A DNA stretch of 64,000 bases from CALDOK01 sp964481655 (GTDB lineage Bacteria; Myxococcota_A; UBA796; JAFGLY01), in contig CAYZVO010000008.1 in the NCBI GenBank assembly GCA_964481655.1, positions 1 to 64,000 of the forward strand, read 5' to 3'. A program made the translations under genes and the position numbers. Under the pieces are notes generated by a model, which was given only the letters and a program-made list of their open reading frames with translations, did no database searches and was not told the DNA's origin. Positions 20,967 through 32,860 of the stretch are shown here, one piece after another. Every line of letters begins with the position of its first letter. Position 1 is the stretch's first letter.

Positions 20967-23900
20967 ATGCCCGACACCAAGATCATGGGCCCCGGCGGAC
21001 GCGGGGAGCTCGAGGCCGATGCGTTGGACGCCCCTGCGGGTGAGGGGAGCGAGCGTCGCTACGAGGTGGGCAAGGTGCTCGGGCGCGGTGGTGCCGGTGA
21101 GGTGCGCGCGGCGTGGGACCGCACCCTGAACCGGGAGATCGCGGTCAAGTTCCTGGTGCCCCAGGACCGGGAGGCCGAGGCGCGCTTCACCTCCGAGGCC
21201 CAGGTCACCGCCCAGCTGCAGCACCCCAACATCGTGCCCGTCCACGACTTCGGCGCCCTGTCCAACGGCGTGCCCTACCTGTCCATGAAGCGGGTTCGCG
21301 GGCGCTCGCTCTTCGAGGTCGTGGAGGCCGGGGAGCTGACCCTCGACCAGCGCCTCGACGTCTTCCGCAAGGTCTGCGACGCGGTGGCGTTCGCCCACTC
21401 CAGGAGCATCCTGCACCGGGACCTCAAGACCGCAAACGTGATGGTCGGTCGCTACGGCGAGGTGCTGCTGATGGACTGGGGCCTGGCCCGCCCGGTGGAC
21501 GCCCCGGTGGACCCCAAGGCCAGCGGCGAGGTGCAGCTCGATCGCTTCGAGGACGGCAGCTTCGTGACCAACGAGGGCGCGGTGGCGGGCACCCCCGCCT
21601 ACATGTCCCCGGAGCAAGCGGAGGGCTTGATCGCCGAGCTGACCTTCGCCTCGGACATCTACAGCCTGGGCGCGATCCTCTTCGAGCTGCTGACGGGTTC
21701 GGTCCCCATGGAGGGCGGCCCCTGGGAGGTCATCGAGCGGGTGAGGGCCGGCGACATCCGGCGCCCCTCGGCGGTGGCGCGGGGGGTCCCGCGGGAGCTC
21801 GAGGCGGTGGTGATCAAGGCCATGTCCCTGAAGCCCGAGGATCGCCACCCATCGGTGGAGGCCCTGCGAGCGGACATCGACGCCTGGCTCGAGGGGAGGG
21901 CGCTGGTCTACGCCCGCTCCACCCCGGTGGAGCGCCTCTCCAAGTGGGCCCTGCGGCACCGCGGGGCGGTCCTGGCGGGCATCGGCGTGGGAGCGGTGGC
22001 CGCCACGGCGCTGTCCGTCGGCCTGTGGCGCTACGGTGTGGACGTGGGCGCCGCCCGTGACGAGGCCATCACCGAGTCCCAGCGGGCCCGCGTGGCCGAG
22101 GCCGCCACCCGGGACGCCCTGGTCCAGTCGCGCATCGCCCTGGCGGACGCCCTGTGGTCCCAGGGCCGGGTGCAGGAGTCCTGGGCGGCGCTGCTGCAGG
22201 CCGCCGAGGAGCAGTCCGCCGATCCGCGCCCCCTGGCGCTCGCCCTGTCCCAGCAGACGGCATGGTCTCCTCCGCCGGTCTCCCGCTGCGAGCCCCATGG
22301 GGGTGATGCGGTGCTGGCGCTGGCCCTGGCCGAGGGGGGGCAGCGCGCCCTGTCCTGGGGGGCGGACGGGCGGCTGGTCAGCTGGGACCTGGCCAGCTGC
22401 GCGGAGCTGCGCAGTGTGGCCGTGGACGGCGCCCCAGGGCCGGGCGCCGTGACGATCGGCCCCGGGGTCGAGCGGGCGGCGGTGTTCGCTGGTGCTCAGC
22501 TGCAGCTGCTGGACCTCGACAGCGGCGCACAGGTGGCGGTGCCCCTCGCCCCCATCCCCCACGAGCTGCGGCTGGACGGGGATGAGGGTTGGATCGGGTG
22601 GGACGACGGCCGCGGGCGCAGCTTCGACCCCGTCTCCGGAGCCTTCGGCCCCATGGAGGGCAGCCAAGGTCAGGGGTGGTGGCGGCCCGACGCCGATGGT
22701 CGCCTGCGCTTGGGCCTGAGCGGCCCCATCGGCAGCGAGGAGGCGGGGGTCTGGGAGCGCGCGGGCGGGCGGGAGCTCTGGTCGGCCTACGGCGTCATCG
22801 CCGCGGATCTCACCAGCGACGGCCGGCGGCTGGTCTGGGCCAGCTCGGAGCAGCTCGGCGTGGTGCGCCTGCCCGCCAGGGCGGCCTCCTGGACCCAGGA
22901 GCACGGGCCCGTGCTGACCCTGGGCCTCGATCCGGGGGAGACCCTGGCCTGGCTGGTGGGCTTCGACGGCTCGGTGGAGGTGATCGACATCGAGGATGGC
23001 GCCCCCCTGGCGACCTTCGCCTGGCGCGCCATGGGCGGCGTGCCCTTCAGCCACAGCGAGGGCGCGGTGGCGGTGGTCGACGGGACCCGGGATGCCCGCC
23101 TGGTGGCCCTCGGTGGGCGCCGCGGGGTGGTCTCGAGCTTCCTGCGGCCCCTGGTCTCACCGCGCCACCCCCTGGCGGACGGGGCGGGGATCGCCGGGAC
23201 CGCCCAGGGCCTCGCGGTGCACCCGGGAGGCCGCATCGCGGCGGTCGGCACCGAGGAGGGGCAGCTGATCCTGCTGGATCTGGCGACCTCGAAGGTGCTC
23301 CGACAGTGGACGGTGAACGAGACCGGGCTGCGCCAGCTCGCCTTCTCCGCCGACGGCCGGCAGCTGGCGGTGGCGGTCCGCCACGACGGCGTGGCCGTGT
23401 TCGACCTGGCCGAGGGGCGGGAGGTTCGGCGGGTGTCCCTCCCCGTGCGCTCGGTGTCCCTGACCTGGACCGCCGCGGGCACCCTCGCCGTGGGGGACGC
23501 CGACGGCAACCTGCACCGGGTCGTACCCGACACGGGGTCCGTGAGCAGCGTGGGCCCCGTGCTCGCCGCGGGACTGTGGGACGTCACGGCCCTGGACGGT
23601 GAGCGGGTGTTGGTGGGGGCGCACCTGGGGGACGAGCTGGGCTTCCGGGTGGTGGACCTGGCCTCGAACGACGTGCGCGTCGTCGGTGCCTCGGACGCGG
23701 CCGTCTACCACAGCGACGTCACGGCCGATGGGCGCTGGGTCGCCACTGGGCGCCACGACGGCGTGCTGTCCCTGTGGTCCCTCGAGGACGGCACCGAGCA
23801 CCGCTGGAAGTGCGACGACGGCCCCACGCTGGGGGTGGCCCTCTCGCCGGACGGGACCATGCTGGCCACCACGGGCTTCTCCCGCCGGGTGCAGATCTGG

Positions 23901-24251
23901 GACGTGGAGAGCCGCAGCCTGCTCCGCTCGGTGCCTCAACATGCCGGCCCGGGGCTGGCGGTGGCCTGGGCCCCCGACGGTGGCAGCCTGCTGTCCGTCG
24001 GGACCGACGGCCTGGCGGTGCTCCCCCTGGACGCCCACGCGGCCCACGGCCGCGCGACGGACGCCCTGAGGGGGCCGGTGGGGACCCGCGCCGCCGCGTT
24101 CGCTCAGCTGGGCTGGTGGGAGCGAGTCGAGCCCGAGCTGGACGCCGTCGGCGCCGAGGACCCTGTGCTGCGGGCCAGCGCTCGCCTGGCGCGCGGTGAG
24201 GACGCCGGGCCCGAGCTGCTGGGGCTGCTGGTGGACGCCTACGGGCACTGA
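20967..24251 (+). CDS. Membrane Ser/Thr protein kinase with WD40-repeat sensor domain
   Basis: 1094 residues from ATG 20967. The kinase domain (about 25-300) is of the Hanks type: glycine loop GRGGAGEV, invariant Lys in EIAVKFL, catalytic loop HRDLKTANV, DWG in place of DFG (a common variant), and GTPAYMSPEQA. One membrane segment follows (AGIGVGAVAATALSVGLW, near residue 340), then a helical stretch and a C-terminal beta-propeller with WD40-like blades (WDLASCAELRS, WSLEDGTEH, IWDVESRSLL). The kinase faces the cytoplasm and the propeller the periplasm. It phosphorylates protein Ser/Thr. It is divergent from the Cache-channel pair. Confidence 0.92.
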   Translation: MPDTKIMGPGGRGELEADALDAPAGEGSERRYEVGKVLGRGGAGEVRAAWDRTLNREIAVKFLVPQDREAEARFTSEAQVTAQLQHPNIVPVHDFGALSNGVPYLSMKRVRGRSLFEVVEAGELTLDQRLDVFRKVCDAVAFAHSRSILHRDLKTANVMVGRYGEVLLMDWGLARPVDAPVDPKASGEVQLDRFEDGSFVTNEGAVAGTPAYMSPEQAEGLIAELTFASDIYSLGAILFELLTGSVPMEGGPWEVIERVRAGDIRRPSAVARGVPRELEAVVIKAMSLKPEDRHPSVEALRADIDAWLEGRALVYARSTPVERLSKWALRHRGAVLAGIGVGAVAATALSVGLWRYGVDVGAARDEAITESQRARVAEAATRDALVQSRIALADALWSQGRVQESWAALLQAAEEQSADPRPLALALSQQTAWSPPPVSRCEPHGGDAVLALALAEGGQRALSWGADGRLVSWDLASCAELRSVAVDGAPGPGAVTIGPGVERAAVFAGAQLQLLDLDSGAQVAVPLAPIPHELRLDGDEGWIGWDDGRGRSFDPVSGAFGPMEGSQGQGWWRPDADGRLRLGLSGPIGSEEAGVWERAGGRELWSAYGVIAADLTSDGRRLVWASSEQLGVVRLPARAASWTQEHGPVLTLGLDPGETLAWLVGFDGSVEVIDIEDGAPLATFAWRAMGGVPFSHSEGAVAVVDGTRDARLVALGGRRGVVSSFLRPLVSPRHPLADGAGIAGTAQGLAVHPGGRIAAVGTEEGQLILLDLATSKVLRQWTVNETGLRQLAFSADGRQLAVAVRHDGVAVFDLAEGREVRRVSLPVRSVSLTWTAAGTLAVGDADGNLHRVVPDTGSVSSVGPVLAAGLWDVTALDGERVLVGAHLGDELGFRVVDLASNDVRVVGASDAAVYHSDVTADGRWVATGRHDGVLSLWSLEDGTEHRWKCDDGPTLGVALSPDGTMLATTGFSRRVQIWDVESRSLLRSVPQHAGPGLAVAWAPDGGSLLSVGTDGLAVLPLDAHAAHGRATDALRGPVGTRAAAFAQLGWWERVEPELDAVGAEDPVLRASARLARGEDAGPELLGLLVDAYGH

Positions 24252-24277
24252 GGACGGCGCGCGAAGCTGTAGTCCAG

Positions 24278-24300
24278 CCCCCGGGAAGGGACGCCGGGGG
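24278..24300 (+). terminator. Hairpin after the kinase gene
   Basis: CCCCCGG (24278-24284) and CCGGGGG (24294-24300) form a perfect 7-bp GC stem with a 9-base loop, 27 bases after the kinase stop. There is no T-run, so terminator function is inferred. Confidence 0.4.
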
Positions 24301-24337
24301 TGCATAGCTTGCGGTGGCCCCTCCCTCCGGAGCCCCG

Positions 24338-26047
24338 ATGTCTCTCCGCTCCCTCTCGTCGATCCTGCTGTTCGCCGCCGCATGCGGAGAGCCGAAGCCT
24401 ACCGACGACACCGGGGTGGACACCCCGCCGGAGGAAACCGGAGACACCACCGGGCTGGTGGACTCCGACACGGCCCCGGCCCCGGATACGGAGCCGGAGT
24501 GGGACAGCGACACGGGCCCGATCGTGGACAGCGAGCCGGAGCCCGTCGAGGATCTCGACGGCGACGGCTGGACCGAGGACGACGGAGACTGCGACGACGC
24601 AGACGCGACGGTGTTCCCCGGCGCCGAGGAGCTGTGCGGTGACGGTGTGGCCAACGACTGCCTGGCGACCATCGACGAGGCCGAGGCCCTGTGCGTGGAT
24701 CTGGACCTGGGCTCTGCGCTCGTCGAGTACCGGGGCGAGGCCTTCGACGATCAGGCCGGCCGGAGCGCCCGGGCGGTGGGCGACATCGACGGGGACGGGG
24801 TGATCGACCTGGTCATCGGCGCCCCCCACGTGAACATCGCCACCGGCAGCGGCGACCCGGGTCGGGCCTACCTGGTCTACGGCGGCGACACCGGGGTCGT
24901 CGGCCTGGGGAGCGTCCAGGCGGAGCTGGTGGGCGAGCGGGACTACGACAGCGCGGGGCTGGCGGTGGCCGGTGTGGGTGACGTCAGCGGCGACGGTATG
25001 GGGGACTTCCTGGTCGGCGCGCCCGCGTTCAACCCGGGGACCTACGCCGACGCCGGAGCGGTCTACCTGGTGCACGGCGGGGTCGCGGGCCGGACGCCCC
25101 TGGCTGCCTCGGCGGCGCGCCTGCTCGGCTCGGACAACAACGCCAACGCGGGCTGCGCCCTGGACGGCGGCGGGGATCTCGACGGCGACGACCAGCCGGA
25201 CTTCGTGGTGGGCGCCTACTACGGGGCGCGGGGCAACGGCGCGGTCTTCGTCTACACCGAGCCCCCCACGGGGGAGGCCGTGCTCGAGGCCAGCGCGCCG
25301 CTCATGCTCACCGGCACCCCCTACAGCTTCGCCGGAGGGGCCGTGGCCATCGCCGGTGACACCGACGGCGACGGTATCGACGACCTGATCGTCGGCGCCC
25401 TGGCGGACAGCACCCGCGGCACCTACGCCGGCGCCGCCTACCTGGTGCTCGGCGGGAGCCTGACGGGCACGGTGAGCCTGGCCAGCGCCGATCTGTCGAT
25501 GTTCGGTGCGGTCGCCTACGACTACGCCGGGGCGGCGGTGTCGGGGGCTGGAGACTGTGACGGCGACGGGCTCGTGGACCTGCTCGTCGGGGCCACGGCC
25601 GAGCACACCGTGGGCGTGCAGGCCGGGGCCGCCTACCTGGTGCACGGCGGCACGGTGGGCACCATGGACCTGGGCTCCGTGCCGCTGCAGCTGCTTGGCG
25701 AGCAGGCCTACGCCTACGCCGGGCAGGCGGTCGCGGCCGGCGGAGACGTCGACGGCGACGGTGTGGCCGATGTCGTGGTGGGCGCCACCGGCCAGGACAC
25801 GGGCGTCGCCGACAGCGGCGCGGTCTACATCGTCCCCGGCGACACGACGGGGACCCACTCCCTGGGGACCATGGGCCGGGTCGACGGCCTGGGCCGGAGC
25901 GACTACCTGGGCGCGTCCCTGGACGGCCTCGGTGATGTGGACGGCGACGGGCTCGACGACCTGCTCATCGGCGCCCATGGCCGCACCACCAGCAGCGCGG
26001 CCCCCGGGGCAGGGGCGGCCTTCGTGCTGCTGGGCTCCGGAATCTGA
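24338..26047 (+). CDS. FG-GAP (integrin alpha-like) repeat lipoprotein
   Basis: A 569-residue exported lipoprotein; ATG 24338 follows CCGGAGCCCC. The signal peptide ends in lipobox AAAC (Cys16). Next are a Thr/Asp/Glu/Pro linker, one MopE-like motif (DGDCDDADATVFPGAEELC) and seven or so FG-GAP repeats of the full type, each with a calcium loop (DIDGDGVID, DVSGDGMGD, DTDGDGIDD) followed by LIVGA and a YLVYGG or YLVHGG strand. This is the classical seven-bladed beta-propeller of integrin alpha-like surface proteins. It is better preserved than the FG-GAP regions at the left of the window and may mediate adhesion. Ligand unknown. Confidence 0.9.
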   Translation: MSLRSLSSILLFAAACGEPKPTDDTGVDTPPEETGDTTGLVDSDTAPAPDTEPEWDSDTGPIVDSEPEPVEDLDGDGWTEDDGDCDDADATVFPGAEELCGDGVANDCLATIDEAEALCVDLDLGSALVEYRGEAFDDQAGRSARAVGDIDGDGVIDLVIGAPHVNIATGSGDPGRAYLVYGGDTGVVGLGSVQAELVGERDYDSAGLAVAGVGDVSGDGMGDFLVGAPAFNPGTYADAGAVYLVHGGVAGRTPLAASAARLLGSDNNANAGCALDGGGDLDGDDQPDFVVGAYYGARGNGAVFVYTEPPTGEAVLEASAPLMLTGTPYSFAGGAVAIAGDTDGDGIDDLIVGALADSTRGTYAGAAYLVLGGSLTGTVSLASADLSMFGAVAYDYAGAAVSGAGDCDGDGLVDLLVGATAEHTVGVQAGAAYLVHGGTVGTMDLGSVPLQLLGEQAYAYAGQAVAAGGDVDGDGVADVVVGATGQDTGVADSGAVYIVPGDTTGTHSLGTMGRVDGLGRSDYLGASLDGLGDVDGDGLDDLLIGAHGRTTSSAAPGAGAAFVLLGSGI

Positions 26048-26060
26048 GGCTCGCGCTGTC

Positions 26061-26087
26061 GGGATTGGACAATCCCTCGTTAGGGAT
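26061..26087 (+). promoter_or_regulatory. Two overlapping inverted repeats before the spermidine-synthase-like gene
   Basis: GGGATTG-GA-CAATCCC (26061-26076) is a perfect 7-bp inverted repeat. ATCCCT-CGTT-AGGGAT (26072-26087) is a perfect 6-bp inverted repeat that reuses the same ATCCC arm and covers the AGGGAT just before ATG 26094. The arms are mutually exclusive in RNA, and the second would cover the ribosome-binding region. It could equally be a protein operator. Confidence 0.4.
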
Positions 26088-26093
26088 GATGCG

Positions 26094-28570
26094 ATGCCCC
26101 GCTCCTCCACCCGCGCGCTGCTGCTGCTGGCCTTCTTCCTGTCGGGCCTGTCCACGCTGATCTACGAGCTGGTGTGGATCAAGCACCTGGTCTACCTCTT
26201 CGGCGTGACCTACCACGCCATCACCACGGTGGTGACCGTGTTCATGGCCGGGCTGGCCTTCGGCGCCCTGGGGGCGGGCCGCTGGGTGGATCGCTCACCG
26301 CGACCCCTGCGCATCTACGCGATCCTCGAGCTGGTCATCGCGGCCTGCGGGCTGCTCTTCCCCCTCGCCCTCGGGGTCACCTCGGCGCTCTACCACAGCG
26401 TCCACGACGGGATGCAGCTGGGCTTCTTCGGGCACACCCTGGTGCGCTTCCTGCTCGCCTGCGGGCTGCTGCTGATCCCCACCATCGCCATGGGCGCCAC
26501 CCTGCCCGCGCTGGCCCGCTACTTCGTGCTCTCCGGCGATCGGGTCGGTCGGGACATGGGCCGGCTGTACGGCATGAACACCGTGGGCGCCGCCATCGGC
26601 TGCGTGCTCACGGGCTTCGTGCTGCTGTACAACCTGGGCCTGACCTGGACGAACACCATCGCGGTGGGGCTCAACATCGCGGCGGCGGCGGTGGCCTGGG
26701 CCATGCTCTGGCGCGAGGGCGGCGCCGCGCCGAGGCCCGCCGAGGCCCCCACGGACCGGGGGCCGCCGTCGTCCCGCTGGCTGCTGGCGGCCTTCGCCCT
26801 GTCGGGCTTCACCGCGGTGGCCTACGAGCTGCTCTGGACCCGCATCGTGGCGCTGCTGCACCCCAACGCCCACACCCTGGTCTTCGCGCTGGTGCTGGGG
26901 CTGTACCTGGTGGGCACGGGGCTGGGGAGCGCGGCCTACGGGCGCTGGCTGGCCCGCCGGGATCCCCTCACACTCTACGCCGCCGTGCAGCTGCTCGTGG
27001 GCCTGCTGGCGGTGCTGTCGCCCTTCGCCTTCGTGCTGCTGCGCGAGGGCATCGGCTGGGCCTGGTACGACGCTTGGGAGCCGGCGCGCACCGTCATGGA
27101 CCTCTACCTGTCCCTGCCCGAGTTCCTGCTCATCGTGGCGGTGGTGGGGCTGCCGTCGCTGCTGTTCGGGCTCACCTTCCCCCTCGGCAACCGCCTGTAC
27201 GTGCGGCGCTTCGCCGTGCTGGGATCGGGGGTCGGGGCGGTCTACTTCTTCGCCACCGTGGGCGGCATCCTGGGCTCCTTCGCTACGGGCTTCCTGCTGA
27301 TGCCCTTGGTGGGCGCCAAGGGCTGCCTGTTCCTGCTGGCGGCCCTGAACCTTGGGCTGGGTGCCGCCCTGTTCGCCAGCCGGCGGGGCTGGCCCCGGGG
27401 ACGTCGGATCGCGGCCGCGGGCGCCGGGCTGGCGGCCATGGTGGGTGTCCTCGTGGTGGGCGCCACGGCCCTGCCCGCCTCGGTGTTCATCAACGTCCCC
27501 ACCGACCACGAGGTGGTGTTCTACAAGGACGGCCGCTCGACCACCGACGCGGTGGTCTGGGTGGAGCAGCGGGACGAGCGCTACAAGATGTTGTTCGCCA
27601 ACGGCGAGTTCGTCTCCGCGGGGGCGGTGGGGGTCTGGCTGCCCATCTTCCTGCACCCCGAGCCCGAGCGGGTGCTGATCCTGGCCTTCGACACCGGCGC
27701 GTCTTCGGGTATGGCGGTGCAGGACCCGGCGGTGCGCTCGGTGGAGGCGGCGGACATCTCGGACGTGCAAGAGGAGATCGCGGCCCACTTCGAGCACCTC
27801 AACATGGGCGTGATCCGCGACCCCCGCTTCCGGCTCGTGGCCAACGACGGCCGCAACCACCTGGCCACCAGCCGCGAGGACTACGACGTCATCTTCAACG
27901 GGGTCGCGGCCTACTCCGGCTACCTCGAGCTCTCCACCCAGGAGTTTTTCGAGATCTGCCGCTCGCGGCTGCAGCCGGGGGGCGTGTTCGCCCACAAGAT
28001 CCACCCCCACATGCTCACCCCCGAGGGCCTCGAGCGGGTGGTGGCCACCTTCCTCGAGGTCTTCCCCGACGCCACCCTCTGGCGGGCTCGGGTCAGCTCC
28101 GTGCTGCTGCTGGTGGGCACCAACGACGCCCCCAAGACCGCCTGGGGCGAGCTCGATGCGTCCCGGCTGGGCCCCTACGGCATCGACGAGAACCTCACCC
28201 CGGTCCACGCCGCCTCCCTGTTCCTCACCGACGCCGAGGGCCTGGCCGCGGTGGCCGGCGACGGGGCCGTGCTCGTGGACGACCGGCCGCCGCGCCTGAG
28301 CGACATGCTCACCCTGATCGACACCGGCTCGGACTTCATCGCCCGGGGCCCGGTGCAGATGAACTACAAGAACTTCGAGCGGGAGATCAACGGCATCCTC
28401 GTCCAGCACGAGCGCTCGCCCGAACGGTTCTTCGACGACATCCCCGCGCCGGAGCTGGTGCGGATCCTCACCCACCGGCAGCTGGACGCCCCCCCGGGCT
28501 ACCGCCGGGAGCCGGAGCAGCGGGGAGGGGAGCCGGAGCGGCACCCCGGCCAGCCTCGGTTGGAGCAGCG

Positions 28571-28574
<4 letters not shown>
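26094..28574 (+). CDS. Membrane-fused spermidine synthase-like protein
   Basis: 826 residues. Two blocks of hydrophobic helices, each opening with a similar motif (FFLSGLSTLIYELVWIKHL and FALSGFTAVAYELLWTRIV), form an MFS-like membrane half of about 450 residues. A cytosolic C-terminal domain of the spermidine-synthase methyltransferase fold follows (PERVLILAFDTGASSG for the nucleotide-binding strand, DYDVIFNGVAAYSG, YLELSTQEFFEICRSRLQPGG). This fused family is common in Myxococcota and other bacteria, and its substrate is mostly unknown; aminopropyl transfer is not assured because family active-site residues vary. ATG 26094 is preceded by AGGGATG. The stop shares the CTAG palindrome with the convergent symporter gene. 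Confidence 0.85.
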
Positions 28575-30253
<1,679 letters not shown>

Positions 30254-30284
30254 CTTGCTTCCTCGCTTCGGTGTGAGGGCGCCA

Positions 30285-30333
30285 CCTAACGCGCGTCGCG
30301 GTGATGCATAGCATTCTGGGCGCCCGCGTTAGG
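30285..30333. promoter_or_regulatory. 9-bp inverted repeat between divergent symporter and ATPase genes
   Basis: CCTAACGCG (30285-30293) and CGCGTTAGG (30325-30333) are perfect inverted repeats 31 bases apart in the 124-base region separating two divergent genes. Position and symmetry suggest a shared operator with two half-sites about four helical turns apart. The regulator is unknown. Confidence 0.4.
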
Positions 30334-30377
30334 ACCTGCACGCTCGGCGGACCCCTCGGCCGCCACAGGAGGACGAG

Positions 30378-32747
30378 ATGGAGCCCAGGCTGTTCCTCGG
30401 CAGGAGCGTCACCGACGACAGCGACTTCCGCCTGAAGGCCTCGCGCCTGAGGACCCACGGTGTGGTCGTGGGCATGACCGGGAGCGGCAAGACCGGCCTG
30501 TCCTTGGTCGCCCTCGAAGAAGCCGTGCGCGCGGGCATCCCCGTCATCGCCATCGATCCCAAGGGTGACCTGTCCAACCTGGGCCTGCTCTTCAGCGAGC
30601 TGGACCCGGCCCAGGCCGCCCCCTGGGCCGGCCGTCAGGATCCGGCGGAGATCTGCGATCGCTGGCGCGACGGCCTGGGCCGCTGGGGCATGGGCCCGGC
30701 CGAGATCGCCGACCTCGCCGATCGGCTGGAGCTGAAGGTCTGGACCCCGGGCTCCGAGGCCGGCCTGCCGGTGGACGTGGTGGGCTGCTTCGGCCGCCCA
30801 CCCGCCGAGGTGCTCGAGCACGACGAGTCCCGTCACACCCTGGTCTCCGATCTGGTCGGCGGCCTGCTGGGCCTGGTGGGGCGCAAGACCGACCCGCTGC
30901 GCGACCCCGCTCACGTGGTGCTCAGCCACGTGATGGAGCAGGCCTGGCTGGCCGGCGAGGACCTCACCCTCGAGGGCCTCATCCTGAAGCTGGTGGACCC
31001 GCCCTTCGACAAGGTCGGGGTCTTCCCCCTGGACACCTTCTTCCCCCCCGACGACCGCATGGAGCTGGCCGTGCTGCTCAACGCGGTGGTGGCCGCCCCC
31101 AGCTTCGGGGTGTGGTCCCGAGGCGCGGCGCTGGACATCGACGCCTTGCTGCAGCCCGCCCGGCGCACGCCGGTGCACGTCTTCCACCTGGCCCACCTCG
31201 ACGAGTCCCAGCGGCAGTTCTTCGTCTCGCTGCTGCTCGGCCGGGTGCAGGCCTGGAGCCGCTCCCAGCCGGGCACCGAGGACCTGCGCGCGCTGGTGTT
31301 CTTCGACGAGGTCTCCGGCTACCTGCCGCCGCACCCCAAGAATCCGCCGGCCAAGGGATCGCTGTTGGGCCTGATGAAGCAGGCCCGGGCCGTGGGGCTC
31401 GGGGTGCTGCTGGCCACCCAGAACCCCGTGGACCTGGACTACAAGGCCATCTCGAACGCCGGGCTGTGGTGCATCGGGCGCCTGTCCACCAAGCAGGACC
31501 GGGATCGGCTGCTCAAGGGGCTGGGCAGCACGGGGCTGGACTCCACGGTCGCGGAGCTGGCCAAGCGCAGCTTCCTCATCGTGCAGCCGGGCAAGGACGA
31601 GCCGGTGGTGATCAAGAGCCGCCACGCCCTGTGCTGGCTGCGGGGCCCCTTCACCCGGGTGGAGATCGAGCGCCTGGTGGACGGGCTGGGCCGGCCTGCA
31701 CCGGGGCCCGCGGCCCCTGCGGTGCCCCCGGCCGTGGCGGCGGCCCCCGCGGCGGCTCCTGCCGCGCCGGTGACCGAGCCCGTCGCCCCCGAGCTCGAGG
31801 ACGGCCTGAGCGAACAGCCGCCGGCCTCCCCTGGTCCGGTGGCCTACCTCGACCCCCGCGTGGCCCACTCGGCCCGGCTGGCCGCCAGCCTCGAGCTGGC
31901 CGCCCTGCCTCCCCGCGAGGACGGCCGCCTGGTGCACCGCGCGGCCCTGGTGGCCGAGGTCGGCGTGACCTTCGACGAGGCCAAGGCCGGCTTCATCCAG
32001 GACGAGACCCTGGTGCGCTGCCTCTTCCCCCTCGATCCCAGCGGCCCCGGCGAGCTCACCGCCATCCCCTTCGCCGAGGGTGACCTCTGCGCCGCGCCGC
32101 CCTCGGGCTCGTTGTTCGAGGCCCTGCCCCCCTGGGTGGACGAGGAGCGGGAGCTGAAGACCGTGGGCAAGACCGTCGTGGAGCGCATCTACCGCAGCGA
32201 GACCCGCGGGCTGTTCCGGAACCCCAAGCTCAAGCTGTGGAGCGCCGCGGCCGAGGATCGCGCCGGCTTCGAGCAGCGCTGCCGGGCCGCGGTGGAAGAC
32301 CGCATCGACGTGGACGCCACCAAGCTGAGGGATCGCTACGCCGCCAAGGCCGACAAGCTGCAGGACCGCATCGAGGCCCGCCAGGCCAAGCGCGCCGAGC
32401 AGGAAGGCGTGCTGCGGGCCCGCAAGATGGAAGAGGCCGTCAACGTCGGCGAGACCCTGCTGTCCTTCTTCGGGGGCCGGCGCCGGAGCTTGAGCTCCGC
32501 CATGAGCAAGCGCCGCCAGACCACCACGACCCGCGACCGCATGGACCGCATCGAGCAGGAGATCGTGGACCTGCGCGAGGACCTGGTGCAGCTCGAGGCC
32601 GAGCTGGCCGTCAAGCTGACCCAGGCCCGGGCCAAGCACGAGGCCCTGCTCGCCGCCACCGCCGAGGTCCCCATCCGCCTCGAGCGCGCCGACGTGCGGC
32701 TGCAGAGCCTCGGGATCGTGTGGATCCCGGTCAATCGGCGCCTGTAG
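30378..32747 (+). CDS. HerA/VirB4-type P-loop ATPase (DUF853-like)
   Basis: A 789-residue cytosolic ATPase, ATG 30378 with AGGAGG upstream. It has Walker A GMTGSGKTG (32-40), DPKGDLSNL shortly after, Walker B VFFDEVSGYLPP (about 307-318) and a HerA-like ATQNPVDLDYKAIS segment. The second half has a Pro/Ala linker and a long charged coiled coil (about 640-760) containing DRIEARQAKRAEQEGVLRAR. The family comprises hexameric DNA or protein translocases related to HerA; the role of the free-standing type is poorly known. No NurA nuclease gene is adjacent. There is no signal peptide or membrane segment. Confidence 0.85.
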   Translation: MEPRLFLGRSVTDDSDFRLKASRLRTHGVVVGMTGSGKTGLSLVALEEAVRAGIPVIAIDPKGDLSNLGLLFSELDPAQAAPWAGRQDPAEICDRWRDGLGRWGMGPAEIADLADRLELKVWTPGSEAGLPVDVVGCFGRPPAEVLEHDESRHTLVSDLVGGLLGLVGRKTDPLRDPAHVVLSHVMEQAWLAGEDLTLEGLILKLVDPPFDKVGVFPLDTFFPPDDRMELAVLLNAVVAAPSFGVWSRGAALDIDALLQPARRTPVHVFHLAHLDESQRQFFVSLLLGRVQAWSRSQPGTEDLRALVFFDEVSGYLPPHPKNPPAKGSLLGLMKQARAVGLGVLLATQNPVDLDYKAISNAGLWCIGRLSTKQDRDRLLKGLGSTGLDSTVAELAKRSFLIVQPGKDEPVVIKSRHALCWLRGPFTRVEIERLVDGLGRPAPGPAAPAVPPAVAAAPAAAPAAPVTEPVAPELEDGLSEQPPASPGPVAYLDPRVAHSARLAASLELAALPPREDGRLVHRAALVAEVGVTFDEAKAGFIQDETLVRCLFPLDPSGPGELTAIPFAEGDLCAAPPSGSLFEALPPWVDEERELKTVGKTVVERIYRSETRGLFRNPKLKLWSAAAEDRAGFEQRCRAAVEDRIDVDATKLRDRYAAKADKLQDRIEARQAKRAEQEGVLRARKMEEAVNVGETLLSFFGGRRRSLSSAMSKRRQTTTTRDRMDRIEQEIVDLREDLVQLEAELAVKLTQARAKHEALLAATAEVPIRLERADVRLQSLGIVWIPVNRRL

Positions 32748-32814
32748 CGCTGGCTAGTCCAGCCCCGCGAAGGTGGGGACGTCTGCCATGGGTCCTCCCG
32801 GGGGCTGACTCGTT

Positions 32815-32844
32815 CCTATCCGAGCCCAGCCAGGGTGGGATAGG
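32815..32844. promoter_or_regulatory. Inverted repeat before the AraC-type regulator
   Basis: CCTATCC (32815-32821) and GGATAGG (32838-32844) form a perfect 7-bp inverted repeat with a 16-base spacer, ending 17 bases before the AraC-type gene start. Possible autoregulatory operator or leader hairpin. Confidence 0.35.
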
Positions 32845-32860
32845 CGGATCGTGGTGAACG

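Noticed and set aside
24299..24312. Second sigma-54 promoter before the FG-GAP gene at 24338
   Set aside because: It has GG-N10-GC spacing and TTGC, but the -24 part (GGGTGC) departs too far from TGGCAC.
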